Source: Atrichornis clamosus (taxonomy: Eukaryota; Chordata; Aves; Passeriformes; Menuridae). Taken from it: a stretch of DNA of 64,000 bases. A program made the translations under genes and the position numbers. The DNA lies in the NCBI GenBank assembly GCA_013400975.1, contig WBMZ01015307.1, positions 78,407 through 142,406 of the forward strand. Direction: 5' to 3'. Shown piece by piece: positions 37,967 to 50,320 of the stretch (positions within the stretch are counted from its first letter, which is position 1; each line of letters begins with the position of its first letter). The notes under the pieces were generated by a model. It was not told where the DNA came from. It ran no database searches and saw only the letters and a list, made by a program, of their open reading frames with translations.

Positions 37967-40900
37967 TGTTTCCTAAAAAAGGGAAGCAAAAATCCAGAAG
38001 TTTATATTTTGTAGTGTTTAGGAGTTTTGCTGTATGTTGCAGGTTCAAAGTGCAATAATATATGATATATTCTGAAACAATGCTTCACCTGTATTTCAAA
38101 TAAATATCGTCTACTTCTGATCTAGAGGAAAAAAGCACATAAATAAAATAGCTGAATACAGTCCTGTTTAAGTATGGTGGAAGTGACAGTGAGTGAAAGA
38201 CATGAATCTGTAAGTCTTTCGGACATGGTGGCTAATTAATATAAAGCATATAGTTATATGCAACATTAAGAACGGATTGTGTACAAATGCCCAGATTAAA
38301 ACAACCCTTTTTAACAGTCAGCTGGCTATAGCTGCCTCTGCTTCTCACAGATACAGACAGAACCACATCAACCTGTGATTTTGGAACTGTAGAAGTAACA
38401 GATAATCATTGCCATCCAGTACTAGAAAGAACGGCATGTATTCTAGGTAAAGCAAGTGAGAACGAATCACTTGTGGAAGTCTGTTGCTTGGTTTGGCAAC
38501 CAAGTCAATACATAGGTCTTCCCAAGCTGGGACCTAATGACATCTTCTGAATCATGATCCTAATTTGTTCCATTTGTAACCTGAGCAAAATAAGCTGAGG
38601 ATGAAAACAAGTCATATCCTCATTTTAAGGAGGACTTGTAAAACTGTTTGTAATATGTAGGCATAACAAGTTCATGCCTTGCTATTTTCACAACATAAGG
38701 TTGTGAGATTCAGATCAGATTGCAGCAAGACAGATTTCCTTACAATGAAGTGGAGAGACTCTAATGAAACAACCGTGAATGAATTTGAGACTTCGATACT
38801 CGTAACTTCCTCTTATATGAATGTGATAGGGGGAAATGGAAGAACTCTGACTTTATTGGGTCAGGATTTTATTCATAGAGAAAAGAATTAAAATCCCCAA
38901 ACATTATGGAAACTGACACAGCCATAACAACTGTGCCCTGTTGCTACCAGGACTGTGTTTTACAGGACTTATCTGTGTAAGGTAAGAAATCAGACAAGTG
39001 ATAATATCAGTTGACTCTCACTGAATTTGGAAAGCCAAATCAAGAAATGTCTAGTCTAAACAAATTAAAAGACAATATGAGGATGGTGCTTAGAATGCCA
39101 GTCAGAAGAAAAGAACAAGTCGTCATGAATTATCAATCAATCAAAATGAACAAGTTCATCTTCTATAAGGGTCAACAATTTGCAAAAATGACCGGAGGAA
39201 AATTAGTGCTCTAATAACTAACAGCTATAGAAGTGCTTTGATAGGTAATCAAATAATGAGAGAAGTATCTGAGCAGAGTAACTGGTAGGCTCAAGTGAGA
39301 AAAAACACATGAAACCCTGCCATTTTTTGGTGAGTTCTCACTTAATGCATTGAGTACACAGTAAGCACAGAAACAGCAAGGACATGGTGTCTGATTGGCT
39401 TACCAGAGCCTGGTAGATAATTTCCATATTAAAATTTGAGTTACCTTTTTTTATGTTCTAGATGTTAACAGTGTGTCTGAGATACGCTTTTAATCAGTAT
39501 TTTCTCTCTAGTCTATTGCCTAACACTTATGCCTAATCCTACACTTTTGGAAATTGTTGGTCAAGCTCCTATGGTATAAAGCAATGGCTAGTGATTTCTC
39601 AGAGCTGTACTGAGTTGTTTTAATTAACATCTTATATGTCAAATCCATTTGTGATAGTCAATTTTTGTCGCCATCTGCCTACCAGTAAATGTATTTGTAT
39701 TCAGCCTACTAACCCATCTTAAAATCCGATGGAAAAGAAATTATTATTTAACATTCAACCCTATCTTAGATTTTCTACTTGTTTCTGTAACAGTAGCATT
39801 AAATGCAAAGTATTTTTTTTTCCCACAGAACTGTAGTGGCATGAGTTGGACATGTCTGTTCTGAAATCACCTGGCTTTGGGGTGTTAAGTAGGACCTTTA
39901 ACATTGTTATTTGTGTTTAATTTTACATAGCATTGAAATGTTACCTTGCCCTAAGCTGTGAAAGTCACTGCTATCCTTTCCAGCAGCACTTTTTAGCACC
40001 CTGTCCTTGACTTCATAATCCTCAAATGCCAAGCTTGGAAATCTGCTTCTGGCAGAACAAGATCTCTTCATCTTTGGGGTCACGTTCCAGGCTTTTGTTC
40101 AGTCACAAGTTTGGTTTGGATTTATCTTCAGTATGTCTACTTGAATATTCAAAAAATCATCAGCTAGTCTAATTTGTTTTTTTTAAAGTCATGTAAAAGA
40201 CTGATTTGCTTTGACAGGTGGATCAGAAACAGAATTGTAGCTATTTTATCTGGACCTAATTAAACAACCTTCATTACTGGCAGGTATGTGTTTATGATGA
40301 CTAGAAATTAGCTTGATTGGAATTAAAACTCAAAATATAAGGCATTGAATTGACTTGTTTTTGAAAAATATACGGTTTAAAAATATATCTGTGAAGTACA
40401 TTTTTAAATGTGGCAAGTGCGTGTCTAAATTTTAAATCATGCCCAATTCCATTTTGTATTTTATGTTAATGACACTTGTCACAGGTATTCATGAGGATAT
40501 TGCCAACACATATAAAATGGCACCACACTAGTTCAGAACTACGAGACTTTAATAAAACATTAGGAACCGGTTTTTTTCTTCTTGCAGGCACAGAAATTCT
40601 GCAGTATTTTGTGTGGTGTATTTGGGATGAATTTCAGTCATGCAAATGAGGCCAGCATGAGACAGGTGCAATGCTTATGCCCTCAAAGAGAGGTTTAGTG
40701 GATCTTAAAGTAATGCATGTATGTTGGTCCTGGTTTGCCTTCACAGAGCCCAGTTACTTCCAACTGGTAAAATAAACCAGTCTGTTGAATTAAAGGAACA
40801 TTACTTTCACTGCTCATTGCAAATCCAGCCTGTGGAATAGATGTCACACCTCCTCAGTGTCTCCGACATGGCATGCTAAGGTCATTAAATCCTATGATAA

Positions 40901-42424
40901 GTTCTCTTTGTCCTATTTGCCTCCTCCTGTGGTAAATCCAGGCATAAGTTCTTAGCAAAGTCTTCCAATGACCCTGACTGTTCACCCAGTACAATATGCT
41001 GCCTGAGGGTTTCAACACCTGCCTTAAAAAAAACTTCAGTGTGCACATACAGATGAAATACTTGAGTGCATATTGCACTGTTAAGGACTTCTGTATCATA
41101 ATTTTCTATGGTTGCTCTGATTATGGAGAGTTTAGGGCAAGGCATCTTGGAAGAGAATTTTCAGAGCAATTGAATTATTGCTCTGAGTAAGTACTTACCA
41201 GCTGGTTCAACAGGCTTTGGTGTGGATATTACATAGCTGTAAAGAGGAGAGTATTGTGTGGAGAGAAGATGAGACTATCACAGAGAACTAGCCAACAAAA
41301 TAAATACAGCTTACTTTCAAATAAAAATAATAGTGGAGTAATGTTATGTATTCCAAATGGAGAAATACACGTTTATCTCAGTTTATAAACCTAAAATGCT
41401 GCAAGATATTTTTAAAAGTCCAAACAATATTTTTGTGAGTCATTTTCTATTCTTCTATAGATAACAGATGTGAAAAATCCTGTGTTAGAAAGGCAGCTTC
41501 TTGGGACAGGATATCTGATGAAGTTCAAGCTATTCTGGTTATTGTCAACACTGATATAAGAATAGAATATTCTCCCTTTCAGCGTCAGATGGTGGCATCT
41601 GTAAGATAAGTAAAACCGTGTTTTGCTAATTATACCCTTTAAACTATGTCATGTAGGGGGTACAGCACTCAAACGAGTTCCGTGAACAGGAAATATAATT
41701 TGTCCTTCTGAAGGACACAAATACATAGATGCAAATCCTTAGGTTTTCTTTAGTTATGGAGAGGCATAAAATATGACCATGAAGACAAATGCTGTCTCTA
41801 TGAATCCATTTCGCAGTTCTGCTGGATAAAATCAGGTCCATTTTACCATTTAACAATAGGTAATGTGTTTAAACTTCGGAATTTCCACAATGTATCAAAC
41901 TTAACATCCCAGGCTGAGATTACATTTCTAATCAAATATGGAAACAACTGAAATATGGGAACTGCTTTCTCAGTCAATGACTGTACTGTCAAAATAGCCT
42001 CAATGAGCTGAAATCTCTGCTCTCTTTTCTGGCTCTTTCCCAAGAAGAACTTCTTCCTTGTCTAAGGTGAGTGTACATATTAGTCCAATACTGTCAAGCA
42101 GGTCCTGCTAACACAGTGATTTTTCTGTATAACTTCTTTTGCTTGAGACTAGGACAAAAGGTCTTTATAGGGCTATCTGTAGACCTTGTATACACTGTAA
42201 ACCATTTCCCCTCAGATAACTTACGGACTGGGAAAATCCAGCAACTGCTATCAGTAACAATTATCTGGGGATAAAATACCACTTTGGAATATGTTTCTGT
42301 AAGTAAGTTACAAGTGCCAAGGCTAAAGCACTATCACAAATGCAAAATGAGAGTAGATGATAATGTGCTGATCTAGGCAAGAGCCTCGTGTTCTGTTTTT
42401 GTTGCTGGATGATCCAGGGAATTT
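37967..42424. other. Unique non-coding DNA
   Basis: About 4.5 kb without a recognisable gene. A possible 16-nt microexon (38966-38981) is discussed under findings. Short frames at 38679-39214 and 40854-41190 lack domains. Confidence 0.45.
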
Positions 42425-42535
42425 GTACCATCTCTGTGGTTCTGTCCCCTATCAGTATAAATTGGAGTGATACGTACTTGCTTTTGTGAAGTGCTTTGAG
42501 ATCTGTACGTGTACATTAAGGGTCATTTTCACATA
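42425..42535 (+). mobile_element. L3/CR1-like ancient LINE 3' remnant, sense
   Basis: The segment holds CATCTCTGTGGTTCTGTCCC, then a CAGTATAAATTGGAGTGATAC block, then TTGTGAAGTGCTTTGAGATC (42485-42504). The order and wording correspond to the L3 3' tail, in which CTCTGTGCCTCAGTTTCCCC, a TAAAATGGGGATAATA block and GTGAAGTGCTTTGAGATC follow one another. Only the last 100 or so bases remain, which is typical for this old family in birds. Confidence 0.65.
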
Positions 42536-45426
42536 GTGTAAGAAGCAACAATGCCTACTCTGGAATGCATGGTTTTTTTCATAGTTTATTGGAAGCTTAA
42601 TGTGCCTACACATGCTTGCTGGTCTGTGAAGAAAGGTATTTCACATAACATTTTACTAGGTTAACTTACAAGCCTGGTCTTCGTGCAAACACAAATACCT
42701 GTTTGCAGAACTCCTGTGCATTAATGGTATTCTTTTACACACTGGTCAGAACCTGTGAACCTTACTCAGTAATGGCTTGTGCACTAATTAACAGGGAATT
42801 CATTTAGAAAGGAAAGTGAAACAAATCAACAAAGAGTATACATACCATTTGTTTCATCCCTCAGATGTTTCTTTTCCCATATGCATTTGGCTAACTGTAC
42901 CAGGCTATGATAAATGTGCAGACTGTGAAAACAGACAAAAGCAGCTGAAAAAGCAGGTTTCCTCTTTAAGAAAAAGGAGGAAAAACTTTTCAATTGATTT
43001 AGTGCTTCATAAATTAGCCTGGGGACACCTTTAAATTGTGATCTTATTATGCAGGATTTTACTCACCTAATAATTTTGCTATTCAATTAAAAAAAAAAGT
43101 GTTTTGAACATTTTGAGCAACCAAACATGCCATAAAAATACACTATCCACACTCTGCAAAGAGTGAAATTGTAAATGAATGGATAGAAAATGTCCCCAAT
43201 AAGATTTCTTTCTTGTTGACTTTCCAATTTAATTTTTCATGGGAAAAAAGATACACTGGGAAATGGAATGCATGATCTATAAGTAGGAGTTTAGGAAGTC
43301 ATTATATACCCATTAGTTATGTGCATTTATTAAATCTGTCTGGTAAAATTAAGGGAGCTAAAATTTTATGTATTTATTTCTATCTGGTGTACCTTGTATA
43401 TCTTGTATGCCAGTCAGCATTTAAGATAAGCAAATTAACTGATTGTATCAGAGAACAGAAGCCTTGAACTGGGAAGGATATACCCACTGAAGGAACTCTC
43501 CTGAGATTCTATAGCTGTGGTCCCTGAGTGAGTTTGGGGTATTATCCATTTTCATTTAATAGTCAAAGTCTTTTATGACTATCTTTCAAAACCTATAGGA
43601 AGTATAAACAACCACTTTCTCAGTATTTTCATTCAAGCTCTAGGAAATCCTTCAGGCTGCCCTGGAAAGGGGCATTGAATCTCGCTGTAGTTTCAGTGTT
43701 TGGCCAGTGCATAGTTCTAAGGGCCTTTACTATGGCTATAAGACCAGATATTCATCCCTAAGGCACACGATGGTGAGCATATTTATTTACTTAGATACTA
43801 TCTTAATCAAAGCAAAGCTACGAGAGCTCCTTAGATTGTGTATCTTGGCCTGAGTCTATCCAGTAAGGGCCCTAGGGTTTTTAGTAAGTACCCAAAACCC
43901 TCGTACATTAACCAGTTCTCCCAGTTTAGACTTACAAATATTCATGGCAGATGTCAGGATTTTCATCTTAAATCTTTACAGGTCAAAAAAGTAATACAAA
44001 TAGATGGAAGGAATACTAGATTTTTATTTTATTCTTTTCCCATAGGAAAGAGGATTGGAGACTTCTGCCACTAATGCTCTTTGTTTTCAGTGTGTCTGCT
44101 TTCTATTATTGTAGCATCGAAATGAGCACAAGGAAATGGAAGGCAATGGACAAGTAAGCATTTGCTTGTCACACACCACTTTGTTCACTCTGACATGGTG
44201 AAATATAAACTCAGTAGGGCTAGAACTAAATTTCTTTTAAAAGAGTGCTTCAAAGATCCTGTGTATGGATGCCTCAGTGTTGCCTTGGTCATCTGACAAA
44301 AGATTTGGTAAAAGGGTTTTCGGAGCATAGATGTGAAAGTCTCAGTCTGGAAACAGAATCGGTGAGATTACAGAGAATGCAGCACAGGTTCTGTCACACA
44401 CTGCCACTTCCAGGCCCCTGTCCCTGCAGGCTAAAAAGAACCAAATGAAAGTGGCCATGATAATGAGGCTAATGTCGTAACAGCATGGAGCTCTTGCCAA
44501 AGCTGGAAACAGTCCCCAGATGTTTCATGTATTCCAGTGGGAATACAATGATTATAGGCTTGGTGTGTGTTAACAGTAGCAATAAGGTTCTGGTTCAAAA
44601 CCCAAAAGATTCCTCTAGAAATTAGCAAATCCGTCAGTCTGAGCCTCCTCTAAGTAAACAGGGCAAGGAACACGGAATTATTTAAAAGAATCCTAGAAAG
44701 AAAGAATGTTTACTTCTGGCAGACACTGCCTTAGTTTATGTGAATAGCAGGTTGAAAAACTACCCCATAGTCCTAGAAGTGCATTTTTTGTCCTTTGCAC
44801 ATTTTTTTAAGTAAGTTGCCTCTGAAGGAGAAGATGGCAGATGATCAATAAATTATTGTGGACACCCTGTTTCCTGCACACCCTTCCCTTCCTTTTATGT
44901 ATTTCTTGTGCAGTTCATTTATGATTGATTAAGGTAGGAAGTTTACAAGTGAAGTTTCAACCCTGGTTGGTAGGTTTTATGGCTTCTAAAGGAAAGTATT
45001 TCCTATCCTCTTCATTCCTAAAGTTTCCATGCATCTCTGGGGTGCCATTGCCTTTGGTTGGGATGGTCAGTGTAGGTACAATACAAAGCTGACAGGCTTG
45101 CCCTTGTTATGCAGTGTGTCTTGTTATGCAGAGTGTGCTGTTGTTGCTGCTCCTTCAGTGTCTCTCTCCTGGTGCTTCTGCTGCTTTGCTCATGCCTTGT
45201 GGCTGCAGTAAACGGCTGCTGTGTGGCATGATCAGAATGATTTAGGGGAAACTTGGTGTGCAGTAGTGAATAATTGGGCTTCTTAGAGGTTGTTCTGGCT
45301 GCCAGCCTCTTGACATCCCTCCTCTTTCTTTGTCCCAAAGAATGTTTAAGCAATTTAAAGAGAGTAGAACAGCCTCAAAGAGCTGTACTGAGAAAGACTT
45401 GCCTCTGAGGATCTTATGAGCATTGT
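42536..45426. other. Unique non-coding DNA
   Basis: No gene or named repeat. Frames reach 111 codons (minus strand 45018-45353) without a recognisable domain. Confidence 0.45.
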
Positions 45427-45456
45427 GGGAGGAGGAAGGAGGAGGAGGAGGAGGAA
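45427..45456. repeat. (GGA)n trinucleotide repeat
   Basis: About ten units of GGA/GAA in a purine-only run on the plus strand. It is a microsatellite and could adopt unusual purine-rich structure. Confidence 0.85.
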
Positions 45457-46525
45457 GACCTAAGTTCAGTCATTGCTCCAAGTCACACAAGGTAATCGAC
45501 AGCATGTCCTGAGTATTACAGCACTGTCTAGATTTACTAGGCTGAGTGGCAGCAACACAGAGCCTCCAGCTTGCTGTGCTGTGTGTGGACTTGGCAGTGC
45601 TGTACAGACAGCTATCTGATGAACTCTCTTGAGGTGATGAAGAGGTGCCTAATTTTTGAAGACTGTCGGGTCAGTCACCAAACTGCTTCACATGGTCACA
45701 TTTAAGCAGTTTCCAGCCTTGCTACCAGTAGAAATACAGGGTCTTTTTGTGAAGGTACTGCAACAGAACAGTGAATTTCAAGAATCCCAGTGGTGCTTAG
45801 AGATGTATTTAAGCATCTAAATCACTTTTACTCTCAAACTGTGATTCCAATAAGGAAGTAAGAGCTTCCTGTTTTTACCTGATGTCTACCTGGCAGCCTC
45901 AAAATACTGTAATGCTCGTCACGAGGTCTCATCACTAAGAGATGCAGAATAGTAAGAAATACAATTTTCCTGCTTCTACCCATTTTTGTAATCTCTAAAC
46001 TGGCAGTGAGACATAGACCAAAGGATTTCTCTGGATTAATTCCTCTTTCAAGTCCCATAGCTGTGGCAAAGCTAGAAGAAGTATTAGGGTGGCGTGCAAA
46101 CCATATTTCTCCTTTGCTCTAAATGATAAGCTCTGTGATGCTCAGTTACCAGAGGGACAGAAAACAGGATTCTGATAATCTGAATTCTGTCTGAAAATGA
46201 AGGACTCTGATGAAGGAACAGTTAGTTGTATGCATTAGGTTTGCTGTGATATTTTTAGGATGTGGAATAAAATTTTAAAAACATTTGGGAGTGTTTTCCA
46301 AAGATAGTTGTCTATTTAGCAAACAAAGTTAGAATAGGAAGGTCTTCTGCCATCCTACAGACACGAGTCATTGCTGGCACACATTTTCCCTGGAGTAACA
46401 GGAATCAGGGAATTCAGAATGCTGGTTGGAGTCCTACATAAAATACTTCATATCTAGTGACATGAACTCCTGAAGCAGCAGTCTGAGCTGCAAAGTGCCT
46501 TGTAGATCTTATTTTTTCCTACCAG
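45457..46525. other. Unique non-coding DNA
   Basis: Nothing identifiable. AAGTCACACAAGGTAATC near 45480 faintly recalls an antisense L3/MIR tail but is too short to call. Confidence 0.45.
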
Positions 46526-46561
46526 GGCATCAGAATTAACTCTTCTAAAATTCAATAAAAG
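46526..46561 (+). other. Candidate 36-nt exon
   Basis: The acceptor TCTTATTTTTTCCTACCAG ends at 46525 and the donor AAAAG|GTGAGT begins at 46562, so both splice sites are strong. One frame is open (ASELTLLKFNK). It does not join in frame directly to the exon candidate at 20690-20740. The peptide is not recognised. It may be a lncRNA exon or a cryptic splice pair. Confidence 0.25.
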
Positions 46562-46571
46562 GTGAGTAATG

Positions 46572-46587
46572 AAAAAAAAAAAAAAAA
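46572..46587. repeat. A16 homopolymer
   Basis: Sixteen A residues follow the candidate donor at 46562. No retroelement body is visible upstream. Confidence 0.9.
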
Positions 46588-46666
46588 GGGAAAGGTATAA
46601 ATTTCTGCAGTTGCAAGAGTAAACCCCAGCAGACAGCAGTGAATTTTACCTTTTCTGCATGTGTAG

Positions 46667-46730
46667 AAAGCAGTTAGGTCTTTTGATTATAGAAACACAA
46701 CAGAGATTCTCTGGACAGAGGTGATGTGAG
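46667..46730 (+). other. Candidate 64-nt exon
   Basis: The acceptor TTTTACCTTTTCTGCATGTGTAG ends at 46666 and the perfect GTAAGT donor starts at 46731. An alternative internal donor GTGATG lies at 46721. The full-length form contains stops in every frame near its 3' end, so a non-coding or terminal coding role is more likely than an internal coding exon. It lies 105 bp from the 36-nt candidate, and joining the two leaves one frame open until TGA near 46722. Confidence 0.22.
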
Positions 46731-47717
46731 GTAAGTACATATGGTGTGAACCCTGTGGTTAGAGCCTCAGGGGTGCCAGAGTAGCATTCAGATACTTGGA
46801 AGAGGCCAAACTTTTCCAGTAGAGTATTTGATGGTATTCAGTCACTGACTAACATACAATGACTCCTGAGGCACAATGAATATTAGCTCTGTTTACTGCA
46901 GTTCATTGGACTAGTTCTGAGAGAACTTTTCATGTGATGGTTTGAAAATCTGCCTCTGCAGACATGACTAAACTAAAAAATAACCTCTTCCTTTCTGTAT
47001 TGCGCAGCTTATAGCCCTGAACTCCTTTTCTGGAGTACAACCAGTCGAAATAATGGTGCTGAATATTGAACAAGTCCACCTCCACCGCCACATGTAAATA
47101 ATTTGCATCCCAAATACCTGACTAAGTCTTTGCAGGTAATTGGTAGCTGGGTAATCTGCCTATTAATATCTTCATTTCTAGCTAGTCCCTAGTTAATAAT
47201 CAATAGTCTTCTTTTCTAATGAAGAAATGGCATTGACATCCTGGCCTTTGCGCAGTGTTAAAATAACATTGATCGTTATCATTATCATATGTCCTTGATA
47301 CACTGTATAAGGGCAAGAGTATCAGTCTTATAGTATAGGAACACTTAATAAACTGGGATAAATAATTGTGATTGGTCAAAGAGGTATTCACGGTTTTCTG
47401 GGCAAAGATGTGTGGGAGAGAATTAATAAAATATTGTATATTAGTTCTATCTCCAAATCTAAATGAAAGACAATCTCTCCAAAGATACATGAAGGCTGCA
47501 GAAAGGCACATGAAAGTGCTCTATATCATAGAGTCAAGCTGGAGATGCAGTTAAGTTTCTCCACATTGTATTGAACATCTCCGAAGTAAAGATCTTCCTT
47601 AATCTGTAGTTGGATGCTCCCACTGGTTGTTTCTCCGTTCTGTGAGGTGGGTGTGCCATTACCAGTTTTACTGAGGAGGAAAGTCTGTGGCTAGCACATC
47701 AAATATGATAGTTGTTG
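46731..47717. other. Unique non-coding DNA
   Basis: No gene seen. ATCATAGAGTCAAGCTGGAG near 47526 mildly resembles an antisense CR1 start, but the following sequence does not support it. Confidence 0.4.
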
Positions 47718-47780
47718 TTTGGGGGGTTTTTTTTGGGTTGTTTTTGTTTTTTTTTTTTTTAATTTTCCTCTTTTTTGTTG
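47718..47780. repeat. G/T-rich low-complexity tract with T-runs
   Basis: Runs of G6, T8 and a T15-class stretch, interrupted by GGG and G. It is low-complexity sequence. Confidence 0.8.
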
Positions 47781-48519
47781 GTTTCCTCCCACTATTAGTA
47801 GACCTTTGGAACTTTTATGTATTGTGGAGCCCCTTTTTCCTGAGAGAAATCGAAATACTAATTGAGTCCTCTTGGGCTATTTAAGTAAAACTTGAGGACT
47901 ACTTTTCATCAATGGCATATTACAGACCAGAGCACAATCTATATTTGGATCTTTTGACTAAGGTACAATGTCTAATTTAAAAAAATAATGGTACTGTAGA
48001 TCTTACTTTACTATTCTTCCATAGTAATAAGATCTTTTTTTTGCTTTCAGAATTTATACTCTGCTATTAAATAAGGAAAATCTTTTGTACAGTAGGTGTA
48101 ATATTACATCCCTGTCAAACCATTATTTAAAAAAGAAAAAAATCAGGGGTCCCATGCTAATATTAAAAATGAGAAATTAATTACATTTTAAAGGTATACT
48201 GTAAGATGATGGTACCTTCTGGGAAGTCTTCCACAGCAACCTACAGAAACCCCGGGTTTGTTTGGTGTTACAGGCTTGATTATGGTTGACATTTCTGTGT
48301 TTTGACTGTAGATTTCAAAAGCAAGGTTTATGAAAACGGCATTAAAATGATGGCTTCTGAATTTTGGTGAATTAGGTTATGGGAATTCATGCCTTTGCTC
48401 TGGAACACAAACACAATCTCCAAGTACCATTTGTTTTGTGCACTCGTGTTCATGGAGGCAGAGGAATTTATGCAACATACTTTTCTCATGATTATATAGA
48501 TCCATTTATATCTGCTGCA
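47781..48519. other. Unique non-coding DNA
   Basis: AT-rich with no identifiable feature. Confidence 0.5.
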
Positions 48520-48640
48520 TTGTATCCGCACGGGTTGTGTCCCCCCGGGGTAAGCAGAGTGTGGTTCAGCACGGCCTGTGGACTGCACGAGGCGGTGCGG
48601 CTGAGGTGAGAGGGGCAGACCGTGGCGGCCTGGCCCAGGA
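48520..48640. promoter_or_regulatory. Short CpG cluster, possible promoter or exon
   Basis: About nine CpGs in 120 bases, in otherwise CpG-poor DNA. On the plus strand two donor-like sites occur: CCGGG|GTAAGC near 48550 and GGCTGAG|GTGAGA near 48595. No acceptor pairs convincingly with them. It could be a small CpG-island promoter, an exon of an unknown transcript, or the relic of a GC-rich repeat. The orientation cannot be decided. Confidence 0.3.
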
Positions 48641-49479
48641 GATAAGCTTATGCTTTCTGAGATCCCTAAAACAAGGTAGAACGTTTAAAATTTATGTTCA
48701 GTCATTTCTGTGTGTACATAAAATACAGCTTGCTCTTTAAAAATACTAAAATGTTTTTCATTAAGCATGCACCAGAGTATTTTGTGTGGAGGCTGAGTTA
48801 GCCTAGTTATATCCTGCATACATATCTGCATATACATGTCTCCACATACATGTGGTGCTCCCCTGCAGAAAAGAATTACAGTAGCTATATGGTATGGTCT
48901 TTTGTTAGATGTCATAAGAGGCACAGATTCCTAAATAATTGTCACTAGATTATTTTCAGACTCCTAAATATTCCATTTGTAGCTTAAATATTTTATAGAA
49001 GCTTGTACACGTGAAAAGTATTTAAAGTATAAGACACTGAAGCCTCTTTCCGTCAGAAAATATTTTAGTTTTCAAAAGTGAATAAATAACAAGACTCTTA
49101 GCACTTTGTTCTGAGTCTTCTCAGTGCTATTTGTAAGTGGAGAGGGAACAGCTATTATTATCCTTATAAATATTTGGCACTGCATGGCCTTGATTCGCAA
49201 TCGTGTCTGTTCAAAGAATGTCTAGTGAACAAAGGAACTGGTCTCAGGGCATGAATGTTATCCTGAAGCAACTAAAGGATACAGGCCTTGTCACTTCTTG
49301 TCTCATTTTCATTAAGAAAATCATGTGGTTTAGCTTTAGGGGGGTGGTGATGAATCAACCATGTGACTAAAGGCAGGTGGCCATCTTAAAGCAGCTCTTA
49401 TCCCTAGTAAAAATGAGAATTAAAAGGAGGGGATGGCAGAGTGAGGGAGTGGGGGAGGAGTTCAACTCCATAAAATGTT
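48641..49479. other. Unique non-coding DNA
   Basis: I see nothing identifiable. Confidence 0.5.
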
Positions 49480-50320
49480 CAGTCACTGGGCTGCCATGAA
49501 GTAAATATTTTTACAAATATATTATTTACTACAAGGGAAGGTTTTCCCAGAGAAGGCAGATAAATGTACGTGCTATGGGAGCTTTACGGCCACTACAGGC
49601 CCAACTGTCATTCCTTCGGTACTTCCTGTCAGTCCGACTAAACTCTGTCATCCTTCAACCCAGTTTAAATTAACAGGTAATTTGTAAATGTCACTTCAGG
49701 TTAGGCCGCTCATTTTGTTTCTACTCTACCAATGCAAAGTCTAGGACTAATTTTTCTTGTCTTCTTTTAATAGGATTTTCATTTATAAATAGAATTATGT
49801 TCTGAAAATAAATTACAGTAAGTGATGCACAGAACTGGTAGCAGCAGCACTTTCATAGAATTTCAAGCACCTACATCAGAAGAGATTAATAAAAACACTT
49901 CAAAGGCTAAATTCTATTTAAGCAGAAGACAGCTTTTGGTTAATATTTAATCTGAGTAACTGAGATCTTGGTTGAAAATATAATTTTTTAATATCTAAAT
50001 TAATTTGCAAAACAAAACCATTAATTTTGCCTGAGAGCTTTCATAATGCAAAAGTTTCAGTAATTTATTTGAAAAAAAAGTAATTCTGTAGTAAAAGTCC
50101 CTATTTTAATATGGAATTTATTTCTAATGCAATATATTATATTTGATCAGCAATACTGCTTTAAGTCTATACTTTCTAAATGATTGCTAATGTGCTATGT
50201 TGAATAGGAAAAAGAATCAGACTTTTCATGAGAGTTTTTAATTTGTAAAAGATTGCTTTTTGGTTCAGTATAAACAAACAGACGTCACCCATCTTTTAAA
50301 GGTAATAAGCAACTGGAAAA
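49480..50320. other. Candidate conserved non-coding region
   Basis: A repeat-free AT-rich block with dense homeodomain-type cores, such as GGTTAATATTTAATC, AAATTAATTTGC and CCATTAATTTTGC between 49937 and 50029. It resembles gene-desert enhancers, but this is inference from composition only. Confidence 0.28.

Noticed and set aside
43760..43775. TAAGGCACACGATGGTGA, reminiscent of miR-124
   Set aside because: It has several mismatches outside the seed and no hairpin partner.
45470..45500. Possible antisense L3/MIR tail (AAGTCACACAAGG)
   Set aside because: Only about 13 bases fit, and the flanks do not.
47526..47560. Possible antisense CR1 start (ATCATAGAGTC)
   Set aside because: The bases that follow do not continue the CR1 3' sequence.
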